Origin: Acinetobacter lwoffii
Lineage (GTDB): Bacteria > Pseudomonadota > Gammaproteobacteria > Pseudomonadales > Moraxellaceae
NCBI GenBank assembly: GCA_013530545.1
Contig: SPVA01000103.1
Span: 19,049-83,048 of the forward strand
DNA: 64,000 nucleotides
Direction: 5' to 3'
Part shown: positions 1-8,957 of the stretch, one piece after another
How positions within the stretch are numbered: the first letter of the stretch is position 1
Layout of the letters: every line of letters starts with the position of its first letter
The notes under the pieces: generated by a model
The model's input: the letters and a program-made list of their open reading frames with translations, nothing else
What the model was told of the DNA's origin: nothing
Databases searched by the model: none
Made by a program: the position numbers and the translations under genes

Positions 1-73
1 CGTGCTGGTAAAATAGGGTGGCCGTCGCGGCACCAATTCCTTGTGCTGCACCACTAATCAATATACTGTGCAT
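1..73 (-). CDS. SDR family oxidoreductase, 5' end only
   Basis: Only the first 24 codons lie in the window; the gene runs leftward off its left edge. The peptide begins MHSILISGAAQGIGAAT, which is the N-terminal beta strand and glycine-rich dinucleotide-binding turn (SGAAQGIG) of short-chain dehydrogenases/reductases. An AAGGAG ribosome binding site lies about 8 bases before the ATG. The gene is divergent from mazG, so the 89 bases between them probably hold both promoters. Substrate and exact subfamily cannot be told from this fragment. Confidence 0.7.
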   Translation of the reverse strand, partial: MHSILISGAAQGIGAATATLFYQH

Positions 74-162
74 GTGCCTGATCTCCTTATTGTCTTTTTT
101 TTGAGCATAACAAGAAACTGGCAGATTGACGCGACTATTTGGTAAAAAAGAGGTTTTTGAAT

Positions 163-975
163 ATGGAACAACTACTCAAGGTCATGCGCGAATTACGTGA
201 AAAATGTCCATGGGATCAGCAGCAGACCCCCGAATCTCTGACCAAATATGCCATTGAGGAAGCTTACGAAGTCGAAGCGGCAGTCCGCTCTGGAAAAGTC
301 GACGATGTCCGCGATGAGCTGGGTGATTTGCTGTTACAGGTGGTGTTCCAGTCGCAAATGTATAGCGAGCAGGGGGCTTTCGATTTTCAGGATGTGGTTC
401 AGGCCATTACCGATAAACTGGTTCGCCGTCATCCGCATGTATTTCAGGCTGAACAATTTGCAAAAATGAGTCCGGAAGATGTGTCTGAGCTATGGAAAGA
501 AATGAAACAGCAAGAAAAGCAGGGCAAGCCGCGTTCACGTCTGGATGATATTAAACATGCACCGGCTTTGGTGCAGGCCGATGAAATTCAAAAAAATGTC
601 GCCAAAATCGGTTTTGATTTTCCGGACATGGCGGGTGCTTATGCCAAGCTGGAAGAAGAACTGGCTGAATTAAAAGAAGCGGTAGCCGGACAAAATTCCG
701 ATGAAATACAGGAAGAATTTGGCGACTGCTTATTTTCTCTGGTCAATGTTGGACGTAAACTTGGCATCTCCAGCGAGATGGCATTATTGGGTACGATCCA
801 TAAATTTCGGACCCGCTTTGCCTTGATGGAAGATCAGGCAGAACGACAACAATTAGACTTGGAAAAGCTGTCACTAACTGAACTTGATCAGCTGTGGGAA
901 CAGGCTAAATTAGAATTAAAACAAAGAGCAGCACATGAAAAAAATACCTTATCGAATCGGTCCGACGTGGATTAA
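163..975 (+). CDS. mazG: MazG nucleoside triphosphate pyrophosphohydrolase
   Basis: Hydrolyses nucleoside triphosphates to monophosphates and pyrophosphate, a cytosolic house-cleaning enzyme. The 270-residue product has the two MazG domains expected of the full-length enzyme (E. coli MazG is 263 residues). The first carries the family signature KCPWDQQQT (residues 14-22) with metal-binding acidic residues EEAYEVE (32-38) and DELGDLL. The second has EEELAELKEA and EEFGDCLFSL. I start at ATG 163, which gives MEQLLKVMREL as in other MazG proteins and has AGAGG upstream. A TTG at 139 would add eight residues and looks less likely. The 3' end overlaps the comEA-like gene by 41 bases, so the two are probably cotranscribed. 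Confidence 0.93.
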   Translation: MEQLLKVMRELREKCPWDQQQTPESLTKYAIEEAYEVEAAVRSGKVDDVRDELGDLLLQVVFQSQMYSEQGAFDFQDVVQAITDKLVRRHPHVFQAEQFAKMSPEDVSELWKEMKQQEKQGKPRSRLDDIKHAPALVQADEIQKNVAKIGFDFPDMAGAYAKLEEELAELKEAVAGQNSDEIQEEFGDCLFSLVNVGRKLGISSEMALLGTIHKFRTRFALMEDQAERQQLDLEKLSLTELDQLWEQAKLELKQRAAHEKNTLSNRSDVD

Positions 976-1357
976 TCTTCTTCTGAGTTGCTGGTTGGGC
1001 TTTATTTCTATCGGAACAGCGCATGCGACTGCGACCGATTATATGGAATGGAAGACCCAGCAACAGCAACATGATGCCCGCCTAAAGAAAAAAGCTGCCA
1101 CTACGGTTTCATCAGAAAGCAATCACTATCTGGCGAAGCCTGCATTATCGGCATCTTCCACTGCTGATAAAATCAGTTTAAATAATGCAACTGTGGAGCA
1201 ATTACAACAACTGAATGGCATTGGTCAAAAGAAGGCCGAAGCGATTATTGAACATCGGCAAAAAAACGGAAAATTCAAAAGCATTGAAGAGATCCAGCTA
1301 GTCAAAGGTATTGGGCCGGCATTATTTGCCAAAAACAAGGCCAGACTGGCCTTGTAA
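935..1357 (+). CDS. ComEA-like helix-hairpin-helix DNA-binding protein
   Basis: A 140-residue protein with an N-terminal signal or anchor segment (residues about 12-32, ending near AHA) and a C-terminal tandem helix-hairpin-helix domain (residues about 78-140). The motifs LNGIGQKKAEAII and VKGIGPALFAKN are the paired HhH turns of the ComEA family. ComEA proteins bind double-stranded DNA in the periplasm during natural transformation, and Acinetobacter are often competent, so a DNA-uptake role is plausible but inferred. It overlaps mazG by 41 bases. A non-competence HhH protein cannot be excluded from sequence alone. Confidence 0.8.
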   Translation: MKKIPYRIGPTWINLLLSCWLGFISIGTAHATATDYMEWKTQQQQHDARLKKKAATTVSSESNHYLAKPALSASSTADKISLNNATVEQLQQLNGIGQKKAEAIIEHRQKNGKFKSIEEIQLVKGIGPALFAKNKARLAL

Positions 1358-1493
1358 GGCGACAGCATGGATCATGACTAGCTGATTGATTTGACTCGCA
1401 GGATTGACATAATCAAATTGCCCTTTAGGCGTGTAAGCGATATGATTAGCGTCATCTTAGAATTTTACGTTCAGACGTAGGAGACAGCGTCTT

Positions 1494-2936
1494 TTGCAAA
1501 CTTTGCGCGCGTCAAAATGTGGTTTATCAACCGCTCAATTACCTTCTTATATTCTCGATGTGATTGATGCCTTAAACAAGGCAGGCTATGAAGCTTATAT
1601 CGTGGGTGGTGGTGTTCGAGATCTGATGTTAGGTTTGAATCCTAAAGATTTCGATGCAGTCACCAATGCAACCCCGGCTCAGGTCAAGGAAGTTTTCGGA
1701 CGACGTTGTCGGATTATCGGACGACGTTTCGAACTAGCGCATGTCTATTCAGGGCGGGAACTGGTTGAAGTGGCAACCTTCCGTGCACCACCAAAAAAAG
1801 CAGTGACCTCGGCCGCGGGGATGATTCTGCGTGATAATAACTGGGGCAGCATCGAGCAGGATTTTGCCCGTCGTGATTTCTCCATCAATGCAATGTACTA
1901 CCAGCCGCGTAAAGGCATTGTGCTGGATTTCTGCAATGCGGTCGATGATATTCACAGCAAAACCTTACGCTTACTGGGTGATCCGACTTTAAGATTTGAA
2001 GAAGATCCGGTGCGGATGCTGCGAACCTTACGTTTTGCGGCCAAGCTGAACTTTAATATTGATGAGGCGATTCTGGATGTCTTTACGCCGGAAATGACCC
2101 AGTTACTGCGTGATGTTTCTCCACATCGACTTTATGATGAATCACAGAAACTGTTCACCATGGGACACCTAAATCGTGTCTTGCCAATGCTGATCGATTT
2201 CGGGATCTGGCAGCAGTTATTTGCAGATATCAAGCCTGAAATTACGCCGTTTATGGAACGTGCTGCGAAAAATACCGATCAGCGTATTTCTATCGGCAAG
2301 ACCATCAACCCTGCATTTTTCTATGCGGTATTGTTATGGCAGCCGTTCCTTGAGCGTTGTGAATTCTATCTGAATAAAGGTGTGCTCGACGTATTAAAAC
2401 GTCAGGCGACTCGCACCATTATTCCACGCTTTGCGGAAACCTTTATTCGTGAAGTCTGGGAAATGCAGACCCGTTTGCTGAATCCAAAACCACAGCAAAT
2501 CGAAGCTTTGTCCAGCCATGCGCGTTTCCGTGCTGGCTTTGACTTTTTGCTGTTGCGTGAAAAATCAGGCGATGCAACTGCACAAGGCATGGGCAGCTGG
2601 TGGGATGCTTACCAACAAATGAGCGGTGACGAGAAAGAACGGGCCATTAGCCAGTATAACCGTCAGCGTGCCAAGAGCCGTCGCAAGGCGAGTCAAGAAG
2701 AGCATTTGGAACAGAAACTGACCCAGCAGCAAGATCTCACCGAGATTGAGCCGTTAGTGAATGAGCCTGAACCACGCAATCGTCGAGTGCGCAAAGCCAA
2801 GTTTGAAGACAAGGTGAAACCTCTGTCGCATGTAGCAGCCAGTGCCAGCGGGGAAATTGGTGCAGATCATCCGATTATGAAACGTAAGCGGGTAAAACGT
2901 GATCTGAGCCAGGTGGTATTTGGGCCAACACAATGA
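1494..2936 (+). CDS. pcnB: Poly(A) polymerase I
   Basis: Adds 3' poly(A) tails to RNA, which promotes RNA decay. The nucleotidyltransferase head has IVGGGVRDLMLGLNPKDFDA (residues 36-55) with the paired acidic residues Asp52 and Asp54. This is followed by the RNA-binding neck typical of class II polymerases (RDFSINAMYY, EEDPVRMLRTLRFAAKL). The C-terminal 100 residues are very basic, as in PcnB rather than in CCA-adding enzymes. The 480-residue length matches the family. Translation appears to start at TTG 1494, with AGGAG about 10 bases upstream; the conserved region follows soon after and no in-frame ATG fits. The stop overlaps the folK start (ATGA). Confidence 0.92.
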   Translation: MQTLRASKCGLSTAQLPSYILDVIDALNKAGYEAYIVGGGVRDLMLGLNPKDFDAVTNATPAQVKEVFGRRCRIIGRRFELAHVYSGRELVEVATFRAPPKKAVTSAAGMILRDNNWGSIEQDFARRDFSINAMYYQPRKGIVLDFCNAVDDIHSKTLRLLGDPTLRFEEDPVRMLRTLRFAAKLNFNIDEAILDVFTPEMTQLLRDVSPHRLYDESQKLFTMGHLNRVLPMLIDFGIWQQLFADIKPEITPFMERAAKNTDQRISIGKTINPAFFYAVLLWQPFLERCEFYLNKGVLDVLKRQATRTIIPRFAETFIREVWEMQTRLLNPKPQQIEALSSHARFRAGFDFLLLREKSGDATAQGMGSWWDAYQQMSGDEKERAISQYNRQRAKSRRKASQEEHLEQKLTQQQDLTEIEPLVNEPEPRNRRVRKAKFEDKVKPLSHVAASASGEIGADHPIMKRKRVKRDLSQVVFGPTQ

Positions 2937-3418
2937 TCGTGACGTATATTGGCCTGGGCAGTAACCTGGGCGATTCACGCCAGATTCTGGCAGAAGCTGT
3001 ACAGAAACTGGCGACCTTGGGGCAGGTGAAAACTTCGCATCTGTATCAAAGTCCACCGATGGGACCACAGGATCAGCCAAACTATCTGAATGCAGTGGTG
3101 CAGTTAAATACTGATCTGGCAGCTTTAAGCTTGCTGGATCGTCTGCAAGCCTTTGAGCAGGACGCAGGTCGGGTACGTTTACGTCATTGGGGCGAACGTA
3201 CACTGGATCTGGACTTGCTGCTCTACGGCAATGAGCAGATTCAAAATGAACGCTTAACTGTGCCGCATGTTGGGGTATTAGAGCGTGATTTTGTCCTGAT
3301 TCCACTTCTGGATATTGATCCTAAAATACAGGTTCATGGACACAGATTAAAAGACCTAGACATCGTCACACAGTCGACCCTCGCGGTACTCGACGACAGC
3401 AACTGGGCAAATATTTAA
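2933..3418 (+). CDS. folK: 2-amino-4-hydroxy-6-hydroxymethyldihydropteridine pyrophosphokinase
   Basis: Transfers pyrophosphate from ATP to 6-hydroxymethyl-7,8-dihydropterin in folate synthesis. The 161-residue protein has the HPPK hallmarks: GLGSNLGDS near the N-terminus, YLNAVVQL, then the signature RHWGERTLDLDLLLYG with the metal-binding Asp pair, and VPHVGVLERDFVLIPL. It starts inside the pcnB stop codon (ATGA overlap), so translation is probably coupled. panB follows 53 bases later. Confidence 0.95.
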   Translation: MIVTYIGLGSNLGDSRQILAEAVQKLATLGQVKTSHLYQSPPMGPQDQPNYLNAVVQLNTDLAALSLLDRLQAFEQDAGRVRLRHWGERTLDLDLLLYGNEQIQNERLTVPHVGVLERDFVLIPLLDIDPKIQVHGHRLKDLDIVTQSTLAVLDDSNWANI

Positions 3419-3471
3419 TTTTTAAGTGATGGTAGTTTCGACAGAACTTTCAAGTAGAGAGGAACATTTTC

Positions 3472-4281
3472 ATGGTCAGTCTGAGTGATTTAAGACGCTT
3501 TAAAGCAGATGGACGCAAATTTTCATGTCTGACTTGCTATGATGCCAGTATGGCCAAAGCCATGGAAATTGCCGAAGTGGACAGTATTTTAATTGGCGAT
3601 TCTTTGGGAATGTCAATTCAGGGCCGTGATTCGACTTTGCCGGTCACGGTTGCAGATATGGCTTATCATACTGCTGCGGTACGCCGTGGTAACCAGCATG
3701 CTTTTATCATGACTGACTTGCCATTTATGAGTTATGCCACTTTGAATGATGCCTTGCAAAGTTCGAAAACCGTGATGCAGGCTGGCGCACAAATGGTGAA
3801 AATGGAAGGCGGCGCATGGTTGGCAGAAACCGTGCAAGTGCTGACCCGTAACGGTATTCCAGTGTGTGTGCATTTGGGTCTTACTCCGCAGTCGGTACAT
3901 GTCTTTGGCGGTTATAAACTACAAGCCCGTACCCGTGAAGCGGCTGACCAGCTCATTGCAGATTGTAAGGCAGTGGTAGAGGCGGGAGCTGCACTATTGC
4001 TACTTGAATGCGTACCGGCACAGCTTGGCCAGGAAATCACCGAACTGTTTCCGCAGATTCCGGTGATTGGCATTGGCGCGGGTGCAGCCACTGACGGACA
4101 AGTATTAGTGGTTCAGGATATGTTAGGCCTGACCTTTGGCCACACTGCAAAATTTGTACGTAATTTTATGCAAGAACAATCGGGTGCGACCGCCATTCTA
4201 GATGCTTTTAAAGCCTACCATGCTGCAGTTTTAGATGGATCTTTCCCGGCACCAGAACAAACTTTTCAGGTTGAATTGTAA
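3472..4281 (+). CDS. panB: 3-methyl-2-oxobutanoate hydroxymethyltransferase
   Basis: First committed step of pantothenate synthesis: converts alpha-ketoisovalerate and methylene-tetrahydrofolate to ketopantoate. The 269-residue product is of standard length, with the family blocks [35 protein letters not shown] and [27 protein letters not shown] lies about 8 bases before the ATG. The stop is followed by one base and then the panC ATG, an operon arrangement. Placement after folK fits with its use of a folate cofactor. Confidence 0.96.
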   Translation: MVSLSDLRRFKADGRKFSCLTCYDASMAKAMEIAEVDSILIGDSLGMSIQGRDSTLPVTVADMAYHTAAVRRGNQHAFIMTDLPFMSYATLNDALQSSKTVMQAGAQMVKMEGGAWLAETVQVLTRNGIPVCVHLGLTPQSVHVFGGYKLQARTREAADQLIADCKAVVEAGAALLLLECVPAQLGQEITELFPQIPVIGIGAGAATDGQVLVVQDMLGLTFGHTAKFVRNFMQEQSGATAILDAFKAYHAAVLDGSFPAPEQTFQVEL

Positions 4282-4282
4282 G

Positions 4283-5131
4283 ATGAAAACAGAAACCACC
4301 ATTCAGGGCTTAGCGGCATCATTAAATCCGGCGCGTACCAATCGCAAGATTATCGGTTTTGTACCGACTATGGGCAATCTGCATCAGGGACATTTAAATC
4401 TGGTGCGTGAAGCGCGTAAGTTGTGTGATGTAGTGGTGGTCAGTATTTTTGTCAATCCAATCCAGTTTGGACCCAATGAAGATTTTGACAGCTATCCGCG
4501 CACGCTTGAGCAGGACCAGCAGCTTTTGGCAGAAGTTGGTTGTGACATCGTGTTTGCGCCGACGGTTGAGCAAATGTATGGTAAAAAACCGCGTCTGACC
4601 AATATTAGTGTTTCTGACATTACCAATGATTTATGCGGTTTGCAGCGTCCTGGCCATTTTGATGGCGTGGCGGTGGTGGTGACTAAATTGTTTAATATCG
4701 TACAGCCGAATTACGCCTTCTTTGGCCAGAAAGATTATCAGCAATTGGCGGTGATTCGTCAGTTTGTACAAGACCTGAATATTCCACTGGAAGTGATTGG
4801 TGTGCCGATTGCCCGTGCAGAAGATGGCCTGGCTTTAAGTTCGCGCAATGGTTATTTAAGCGAAGAGCATCGTGCAATCGCACCGGTCATTTATCAAAGC
4901 TTGCAAAAAGCTGAACAGCAATTACATGCAGGCGTGGAGCTGGATACGGTATTGGCGGAGATTCGCCAGACTTTAACCGATGCCGGGTTTGTGGTGGATT
5001 ATGTTGAAGTCCGCACTCCAGAATTACAAAAAATTCATACGTTTAATCAAGATCTTGTGTTATTTATAGCAGCAAAGCTGGGGAATACACGTCTGATCGA
5101 TAACCTGCAGGTTAAATACACTGCCGGCTAA
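4283..5131 (+). CDS. panC: Pantothenate synthetase
   Basis: Joins pantoate and beta-alanine with ATP to make pantothenate. The 282-residue protein carries the nucleotidyltransferase HIGH-type motif in [18 protein letters not shown], then [26 protein letters not shown] (a KMSKS-equivalent region) and [10 protein letters not shown] start at ATG 4283, one base after the panB stop, giving [10 protein letters not shown]. An upstream in-frame start at 4235 would lie within panB and add an unrelated 16-residue extension. With panB it supplies the coenzyme A precursor. Confidence 0.96.
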   Translation: MKTETTIQGLAASLNPARTNRKIIGFVPTMGNLHQGHLNLVREARKLCDVVVVSIFVNPIQFGPNEDFDSYPRTLEQDQQLLAEVGCDIVFAPTVEQMYGKKPRLTNISVSDITNDLCGLQRPGHFDGVAVVVTKLFNIVQPNYAFFGQKDYQQLAVIRQFVQDLNIPLEVIGVPIARAEDGLALSSRNGYLSEEHRAIAPVIYQSLQKAEQQLHAGVELDTVLAEIRQTLTDAGFVVDYVEVRTPELQKIHTFNQDLVLFIAAKLGNTRLIDNLQVKYTAG

Positions 5132-5149
5132 GATGAAAGGGTAGCATGC

Positions 5150-6001
5150 ATGAAGCGCATTTTAATTGTCACAGGACAATCTGGTTCGGGTAAATCATCT
5201 GCATTACAGGTGCTTGAAGATCTGGGTTATTACTGTATTGATAATCTGCCTTTGGCATTGCTTCCCGAAATCGTGGCAAAACTGGACAGTGAAAATAATC
5301 TGGAACAGCTGGCACTGGGCGTCGATGTGCGCAGTACCCGGGCAGATTTACAAGAATTTGATCATGTATTTGAGCAACTGCAACAGCATGGTTCGGTCGA
5401 TATTATTTATCTGACCACGCAGGATCAGGAGCTGATTGCCCGCTTTAGTGCTTCGCGTCGGCCGCATCCTCTAGCATCACGCTTTAAAAGCCTGAATCAG
5501 TGTATACAGGAAGAAAAAATCCTGTTGATGCCGATTCAGTTGCGTTCTACGGTGCATATCGATACCACCGATAAAAGCGTGCATGATCTGAAACATACTT
5601 TGTTGTCCAAGCTTGGACAGGCCGATAACCTGATCCTGATTCTGCAATCCTTTGGTTATAAGCATGGCATTCCACTGGATGCCGATTATGTCTTTGATGT
5701 CCGACATTTACCGAATCCGCATTGGGAACTGGAACTGCGCAAATTTTCAGGACTAGATCAGCCGGTGCAGGCGTTTTTACAAAAGAGCGATCAGGTCGAG
5801 GATATGTTCAATGATCTGTATCATTTTCTGGACAAGTGGTTGCCGACCTTTGCTGAAGGGCATCGTCATTATATGACCGTGTCGATTGGCTGTACCGGTG
5901 GTCAGCATCGTTCTGTTTATATTGTGGATAGACTAAAAAAAGCCCTTGAGGCAAAATGGTCTATTCAAGTCCTCCATCGAGAAATGAAGCACTGGTCATG
6001 A
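5150..6001 (+). CDS. rapZ: RapZ/YvcJ-family nucleotide-binding RNase adapter
   Basis: A 283-residue P-loop protein. The Walker A motif is [10 protein letters not shown] (residues 8-17). The C-terminal half has family blocks [25 protein letters not shown] and [17 protein letters not shown]. In enteric bacteria RapZ steers RNase E to the small RNA GlmZ and so sets glucosamine-6-phosphate synthase levels; whether the same circuit works in Acinetobacter is unknown. It overlaps the HPr gene (ATGA), recalling the rapZ-npr pair beside rpoN in enterics, but no rpoN or ptsN is in the window. Confidence 0.9.
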   Translation: MKRILIVTGQSGSGKSSALQVLEDLGYYCIDNLPLALLPEIVAKLDSENNLEQLALGVDVRSTRADLQEFDHVFEQLQQHGSVDIIYLTTQDQELIARFSASRRPHPLASRFKSLNQCIQEEKILLMPIQLRSTVHIDTTDKSVHDLKHTLLSKLGQADNLILILQSFGYKHGIPLDADYVFDVRHLPNPHWELELRKFSGLDQPVQAFLQKSDQVEDMFNDLYHFLDKWLPTFAEGHRHYMTVSIGCTGGQHRSVYIVDRLKKALEAKWSIQVLHREMKHWS

Positions 6002-6267
6002 TTGATACGACAGTTGACGTAATTAATAAACTGGGTTTACATGCACGCGCATCTGGTAAACTGATAGAAGTTACCACCAAATTTCGTTCCAGTATCCAGA
6101 TTGGCAAGGCTGACAAATTGGTAGATGCCAAAAATATCATGTCATTGCTCATGCTTGGTGCAGGCAAAGGAACAACTTTACGCTTAGTGATTGAAGGAGC
6201 AGACGAGGACAAAGCCTTATCTGAAATTCAGGCACTATTTGCAGCAAAATTTTATGAGGCAGATTAA
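5998..6267 (+). CDS. ptsO: HPr-family phosphocarrier (NPr-like)
   Basis: An 89-residue phosphocarrier. The active-site loop [13 protein letters not shown] places the phosphorylated histidine at residue 15. The C-terminal half [14 protein letters not shown] contains the usual second helix. The start is ATG 5998, overlapping the rapZ stop; a longer start inside rapZ is unnecessary. Adjacency to rapZ suggests the nitrogen-PTS paralogue NPr rather than the sugar HPr. I infer that from context, since the two are hard to separate by sequence alone. No sugar permease EII is nearby. Confidence 0.88.
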   Translation: MIDTTVDVINKLGLHARASGKLIEVTTKFRSSIQIGKADKLVDAKNIMSLLMLGAGKGTTLRLVIEGADEDKALSEIQALFAAKFYEAD

Positions 6268-6269
6268 TC

Positions 6270-6803
6270 GTGGCACGTCGACCGAACAGTTTAACTGAAG
6301 AAGATTTTGATTCTTTAGAGGGACGCGCAAGTAAGACCGAACAGAAAAAAGCAGTCCAGCGTATGGCTGCTTTAGGTGCGCAGCTTGCAGAGCTGAGCGC
6401 TAAACAAATTAAAAACTTACCCGTAGATGAGCGTTTGATTGATGCCTTGCTTGATGTGCAGGCAATTAGTTCACATGAAGCACGTCGTCGTCAATTTTCA
6501 CGGATTGGTAAATTATTACGTAATGAAAATGAAACGGTAATTTTGTCTTATTTAACACCCAAACAAGGTCTTAAAAAGACAGCTCAATTACAGCGTTGGG
6601 TGGATCGAATTGTCAAAGATGGAGATCCGGCCATCAATGAATTTACCAAAACCTATAATGCGACAGAGCGTCATACCTTACGTCAACATTATCTTCGGGT
6701 ACACCGTGATTTAAAGAATCAAGCACCTGAAGAGGAAGTAAATGCTTCTAAATTAAAGCTGTTTAACTATGTACAGCAAGTGGCCTTGATTTCTGACAAT
6801 TAA
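6270..6803 (+). CDS. darP: DarP/YjgA-family ribosome-associated protein
   Basis: A 177-residue DUF615 protein. E. coli DarP (YjgA, 183 residues) associates with the 50S subunit and helps its late assembly. Conserved features seen are RRPNSLTEEDFDSLEGRASK at the start, KQIKNLPVDERLIDALL, ARRRQFSRIGKLLRNE and the basic, helical C-terminus (ERHTLRQHYLRVHRDL). Translation begins at GTG 6270, two bases after the HPr stop. This is the last gene of the rightward series, and a strong terminator follows 14 bases on. Confidence 0.9.
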   Translation: MARRPNSLTEEDFDSLEGRASKTEQKKAVQRMAALGAQLAELSAKQIKNLPVDERLIDALLDVQAISSHEARRRQFSRIGKLLRNENETVILSYLTPKQGLKKTAQLQRWVDRIVKDGDPAINEFTKTYNATERHTLRQHYLRVHRDLKNQAPEEEVNASKLKLFNYVQQVALISDN

Positions 6804-6816
6804 GTAGCCATGTAAA

Positions 6817-6843
6817 AAAGCGGTCTTTTAGGCCGCTTTTTTT
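6817..6843 (+). terminator. Rho-independent terminator after darP
   Basis: Stem 6818-6825 (AAGCGGTC) pairs with 6831-6838 (GGCCGCTT), 8 bp with one G-U pair, loop TTTTA, followed by a run of T. It closes the mazG-to-darP transcription block. Confidence 0.9.
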
Positions 6844-7516
6844 ATAGCTGTTTTAATCCGGTTGGCTTGACTTGGATATGCATAGTTTATAAGTGATCTA
6901 TCTTAATATTACTATTCCAGCTTCTAAAATTGCATGGGTGATAAAAAACACAAAATTTTCACAATTAATTTGTTAATAAATGTAAGTTCTTTACAATCCT
7001 CAGTGGTTTTTGGGGTCTGTTTTTAGTTGAAATGCTGATATTTAAAATATTTCTTACATTAGAATTGTTAAGATATTTTAAAAAATTAAAAATTAATTCT
7101 GAGCATTATTAGGTAGATGAAGCCTGATATAAAATCTGTTTTTAATCATAAGGTCAAACTATATAGTTGAAAAATCATTAGCTTTTACTTTAAATAGAGT
7201 AAAAAGCGATGGTGGGTATTTTTTATTCGGTACTGTGTTACAGTAAATACAAATAAAGATACTTATTTTAGGTGAGATATATTAATTTCAAATACTTATG
7301 TAGATTTTTTTCGAATAGTAAATTTTCAAGTTATTCTTAATCAATTAAATATCAGTATCTTGCAGTTAAGAATGTATCTGGATAGAAACAGGTTAACAAA
7401 TCCTTTAACCTAGAGGTGGGTTTTCATCGTTGAGTAAATATAGAATCTATGTTATTGATTGTATGAATTTGGTCGGCTGTGTTTTCTTTATTCCATAAAC
7501 ATTCAGAGAGGCAGAC
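6844..7516. other. AT-rich intergenic spacer before the histidine kinase
   Basis: About 670 bases with no convincing coding sequence in any frame; only very short frames, such as one of 26 codons at about 7031. It is markedly more AT-rich than its neighbours. The only structure I note is an inverted repeat GGTTAA/TTAACC at 7391-7396 and 7405-7410, about 105 bases before the kinase start, which could be an operator. The kinase promoter presumably lies here, but I could not pick one with confidence. Confidence 0.6.
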
Positions 7517-8785
7517 ATGGAACTAAAACTGCTAGAGGTCGGTCAGAATACGGAGCAATTAAGCTCGTGCCGTATATCTCTCATTTTAGGTGTCTATACC
7601 TCTAACAACCTATTAGACACCTTTTGTAAGATCGCCCGTAAAGTTTTAAACGTTAAAACCAGTATTATCGGCTTCCATACGGAACCATATATCTGGTACA
7701 GCTGTCCGCGCGGTTTCCGGGCCTTGCACGCCCCGCAGAACGTGAATCTGCCTGCGTATCTGCAACAGTCAGATGTCATTGACCAGATGCATCCTGCTTA
7801 TACAGAACTGTCAAATTATGTGAAAAATCTCGGTGTAGCGCATCAGAGATTAGTCGCCCTTAATTTAAAATCAAGTAGCGGTGTGTCTTTTGGACAGGTC
7901 ATTTTCTTTGATGATCAGACTGAAGGGTTTGATCAGGATGATATTGCCACTATTAAACAATTTGCTGAAAGTTTAGTGATTCGAATTCAGCTCAATCAAG
8001 AACATACTGAACTGAAAGAATTATATGAACAGCAATGCGCACTCAACTTCAGTAAAACCAAATTTTTCCAGATTATTGCGCATGACTTGCGTGCACCATT
8101 TCATGGTTTACTGGGCTTTTCCGAAGTGCTAGCGCAGGAGCGTGACACTCTGGACGAATCCAGTATCCAGAGCATCGCGGATTATTTATATGATAATGCA
8201 CAATCGACCTATAACCTGCTGGAAAGCCTGCTGACTTGGGCGATGGCAGAGGGTGGACGCTTTATTTATCATCCGATTAATTATGAATTGAAACAATCCA
8301 GTAATATTGTGTGCAGTGTGCTGAAAAGTCTGGCCTTAAATAAAAAAATTGAACTGGTTGATAATATTCCTGAAGACATCAAGGTACATGCGGATATCAA
8401 CATGATTACCTCTGTCTTGCAGAACCTGGTGTCGAATGCGCTTAAATTCACCCCGGTGAATCAAGGCGGTAAAGTGATTTTAGCTGCAGAAATGGAAGGC
8501 GAGCAGGTCAAGATTACGATTCAGGATACTGGCTTGGGCATGACTGAAGAGCAGATGCAGAATCTGTTTAAACCGACTTTGGGTGTGAGTGTCAGAGGCA
8601 CAGCTGAAGAGAAAGGGGCAGGTTTGGGTCTGGTGCTCTGCAAGCGCTTTATTGACCTGAACCATGGTCAAATTGCTGTAGATTCCAAAGAGGGTCGGGG
8701 TACGACCTTTACCGTGCATTTACCGATGGTCACCAATGATCATCAGGCACTGGTGCTTGAAGATGTACATATCGAGCAATCTTAA
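7517..8785 (+). CDS. Orphan GAF-domain sensor histidine kinase
   Basis: A 422-residue soluble histidine kinase with no membrane segment. Residues about 20-165 look like a GAF-type sensor domain (inferred from position and the pattern around SCRISLILGVYT to TIKQFAESLV). A short coiled linker and a HisKA dimerisation box follow, with the phospho-acceptor His189 in IIAHDLRAPFHGLLGFSEV. The ATPase domain has NLVSNALKFTP (N box), DTGLGMTEEQM (G1) and GAGLGLVLCKRF (G2). GAGAGG precedes the ATG. No response regulator is adjacent, so its partner must be elsewhere. The signal is unknown. Confidence 0.85.
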   Translation: MELKLLEVGQNTEQLSSCRISLILGVYTSNNLLDTFCKIARKVLNVKTSIIGFHTEPYIWYSCPRGFRALHAPQNVNLPAYLQQSDVIDQMHPAYTELSNYVKNLGVAHQRLVALNLKSSSGVSFGQVIFFDDQTEGFDQDDIATIKQFAESLVIRIQLNQEHTELKELYEQQCALNFSKTKFFQIIAHDLRAPFHGLLGFSEVLAQERDTLDESSIQSIADYLYDNAQSTYNLLESLLTWAMAEGGRFIYHPINYELKQSSNIVCSVLKSLALNKKIELVDNIPEDIKVHADINMITSVLQNLVSNALKFTPVNQGGKVILAAEMEGEQVKITIQDTGLGMTEEQMQNLFKPTLGVSVRGTAEEKGAGLGLVLCKRFIDLNHGQIAVDSKEGRGTTFTVHLPMVTNDHQALVLEDVHIEQS

Positions 8786-8842
8786 AAGGTAAATTTCAAA
8801 CTAAAACATTCCCACTGAGACAAAACTCCTGCTATCTTTAGT

Positions 8843-8887
8843 GTGAAAGAGGACTCCACCCAACATTAGGGTGGAGGTGAATTTCAC
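8843..8887 (+). repeat. Left-end hairpin of the first tnpB element
   Basis: Two-part stem: GTGAAA (8843-8848) with TTTCAC (8882-8887), and CTCCACCC (8854-8861) with GGGTGGAG (8869-8876) around loop AACATTA, with a 5/5 internal loop. Subterminal hairpins like this are the recognition structures of IS200/IS605 ends. Confidence 0.65.
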
Positions 8888-8957
8888 GACTTTTTTTAGT
8901 GCAATATGATAGAATAATTTGCATTAAGTCTCTGTATATAAATAGATTTAAGGCGAA

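Noticed and set aside
2754..3305. 183-codon leftward frame across folK
   Set aside because: Antisense to the well-supported pcnB and folK genes; composition is that of a shadow frame.
7031..7111. 26-codon frame in the AT-rich spacer
   Set aside because: No ribosome binding site and low-complexity AT-driven content.
8786..8957. A tnpA gene upstream of the first tnpB
   Set aside because: The 170 bases are too short and hold only a hairpin; no Y1 transposase motif on either strand.
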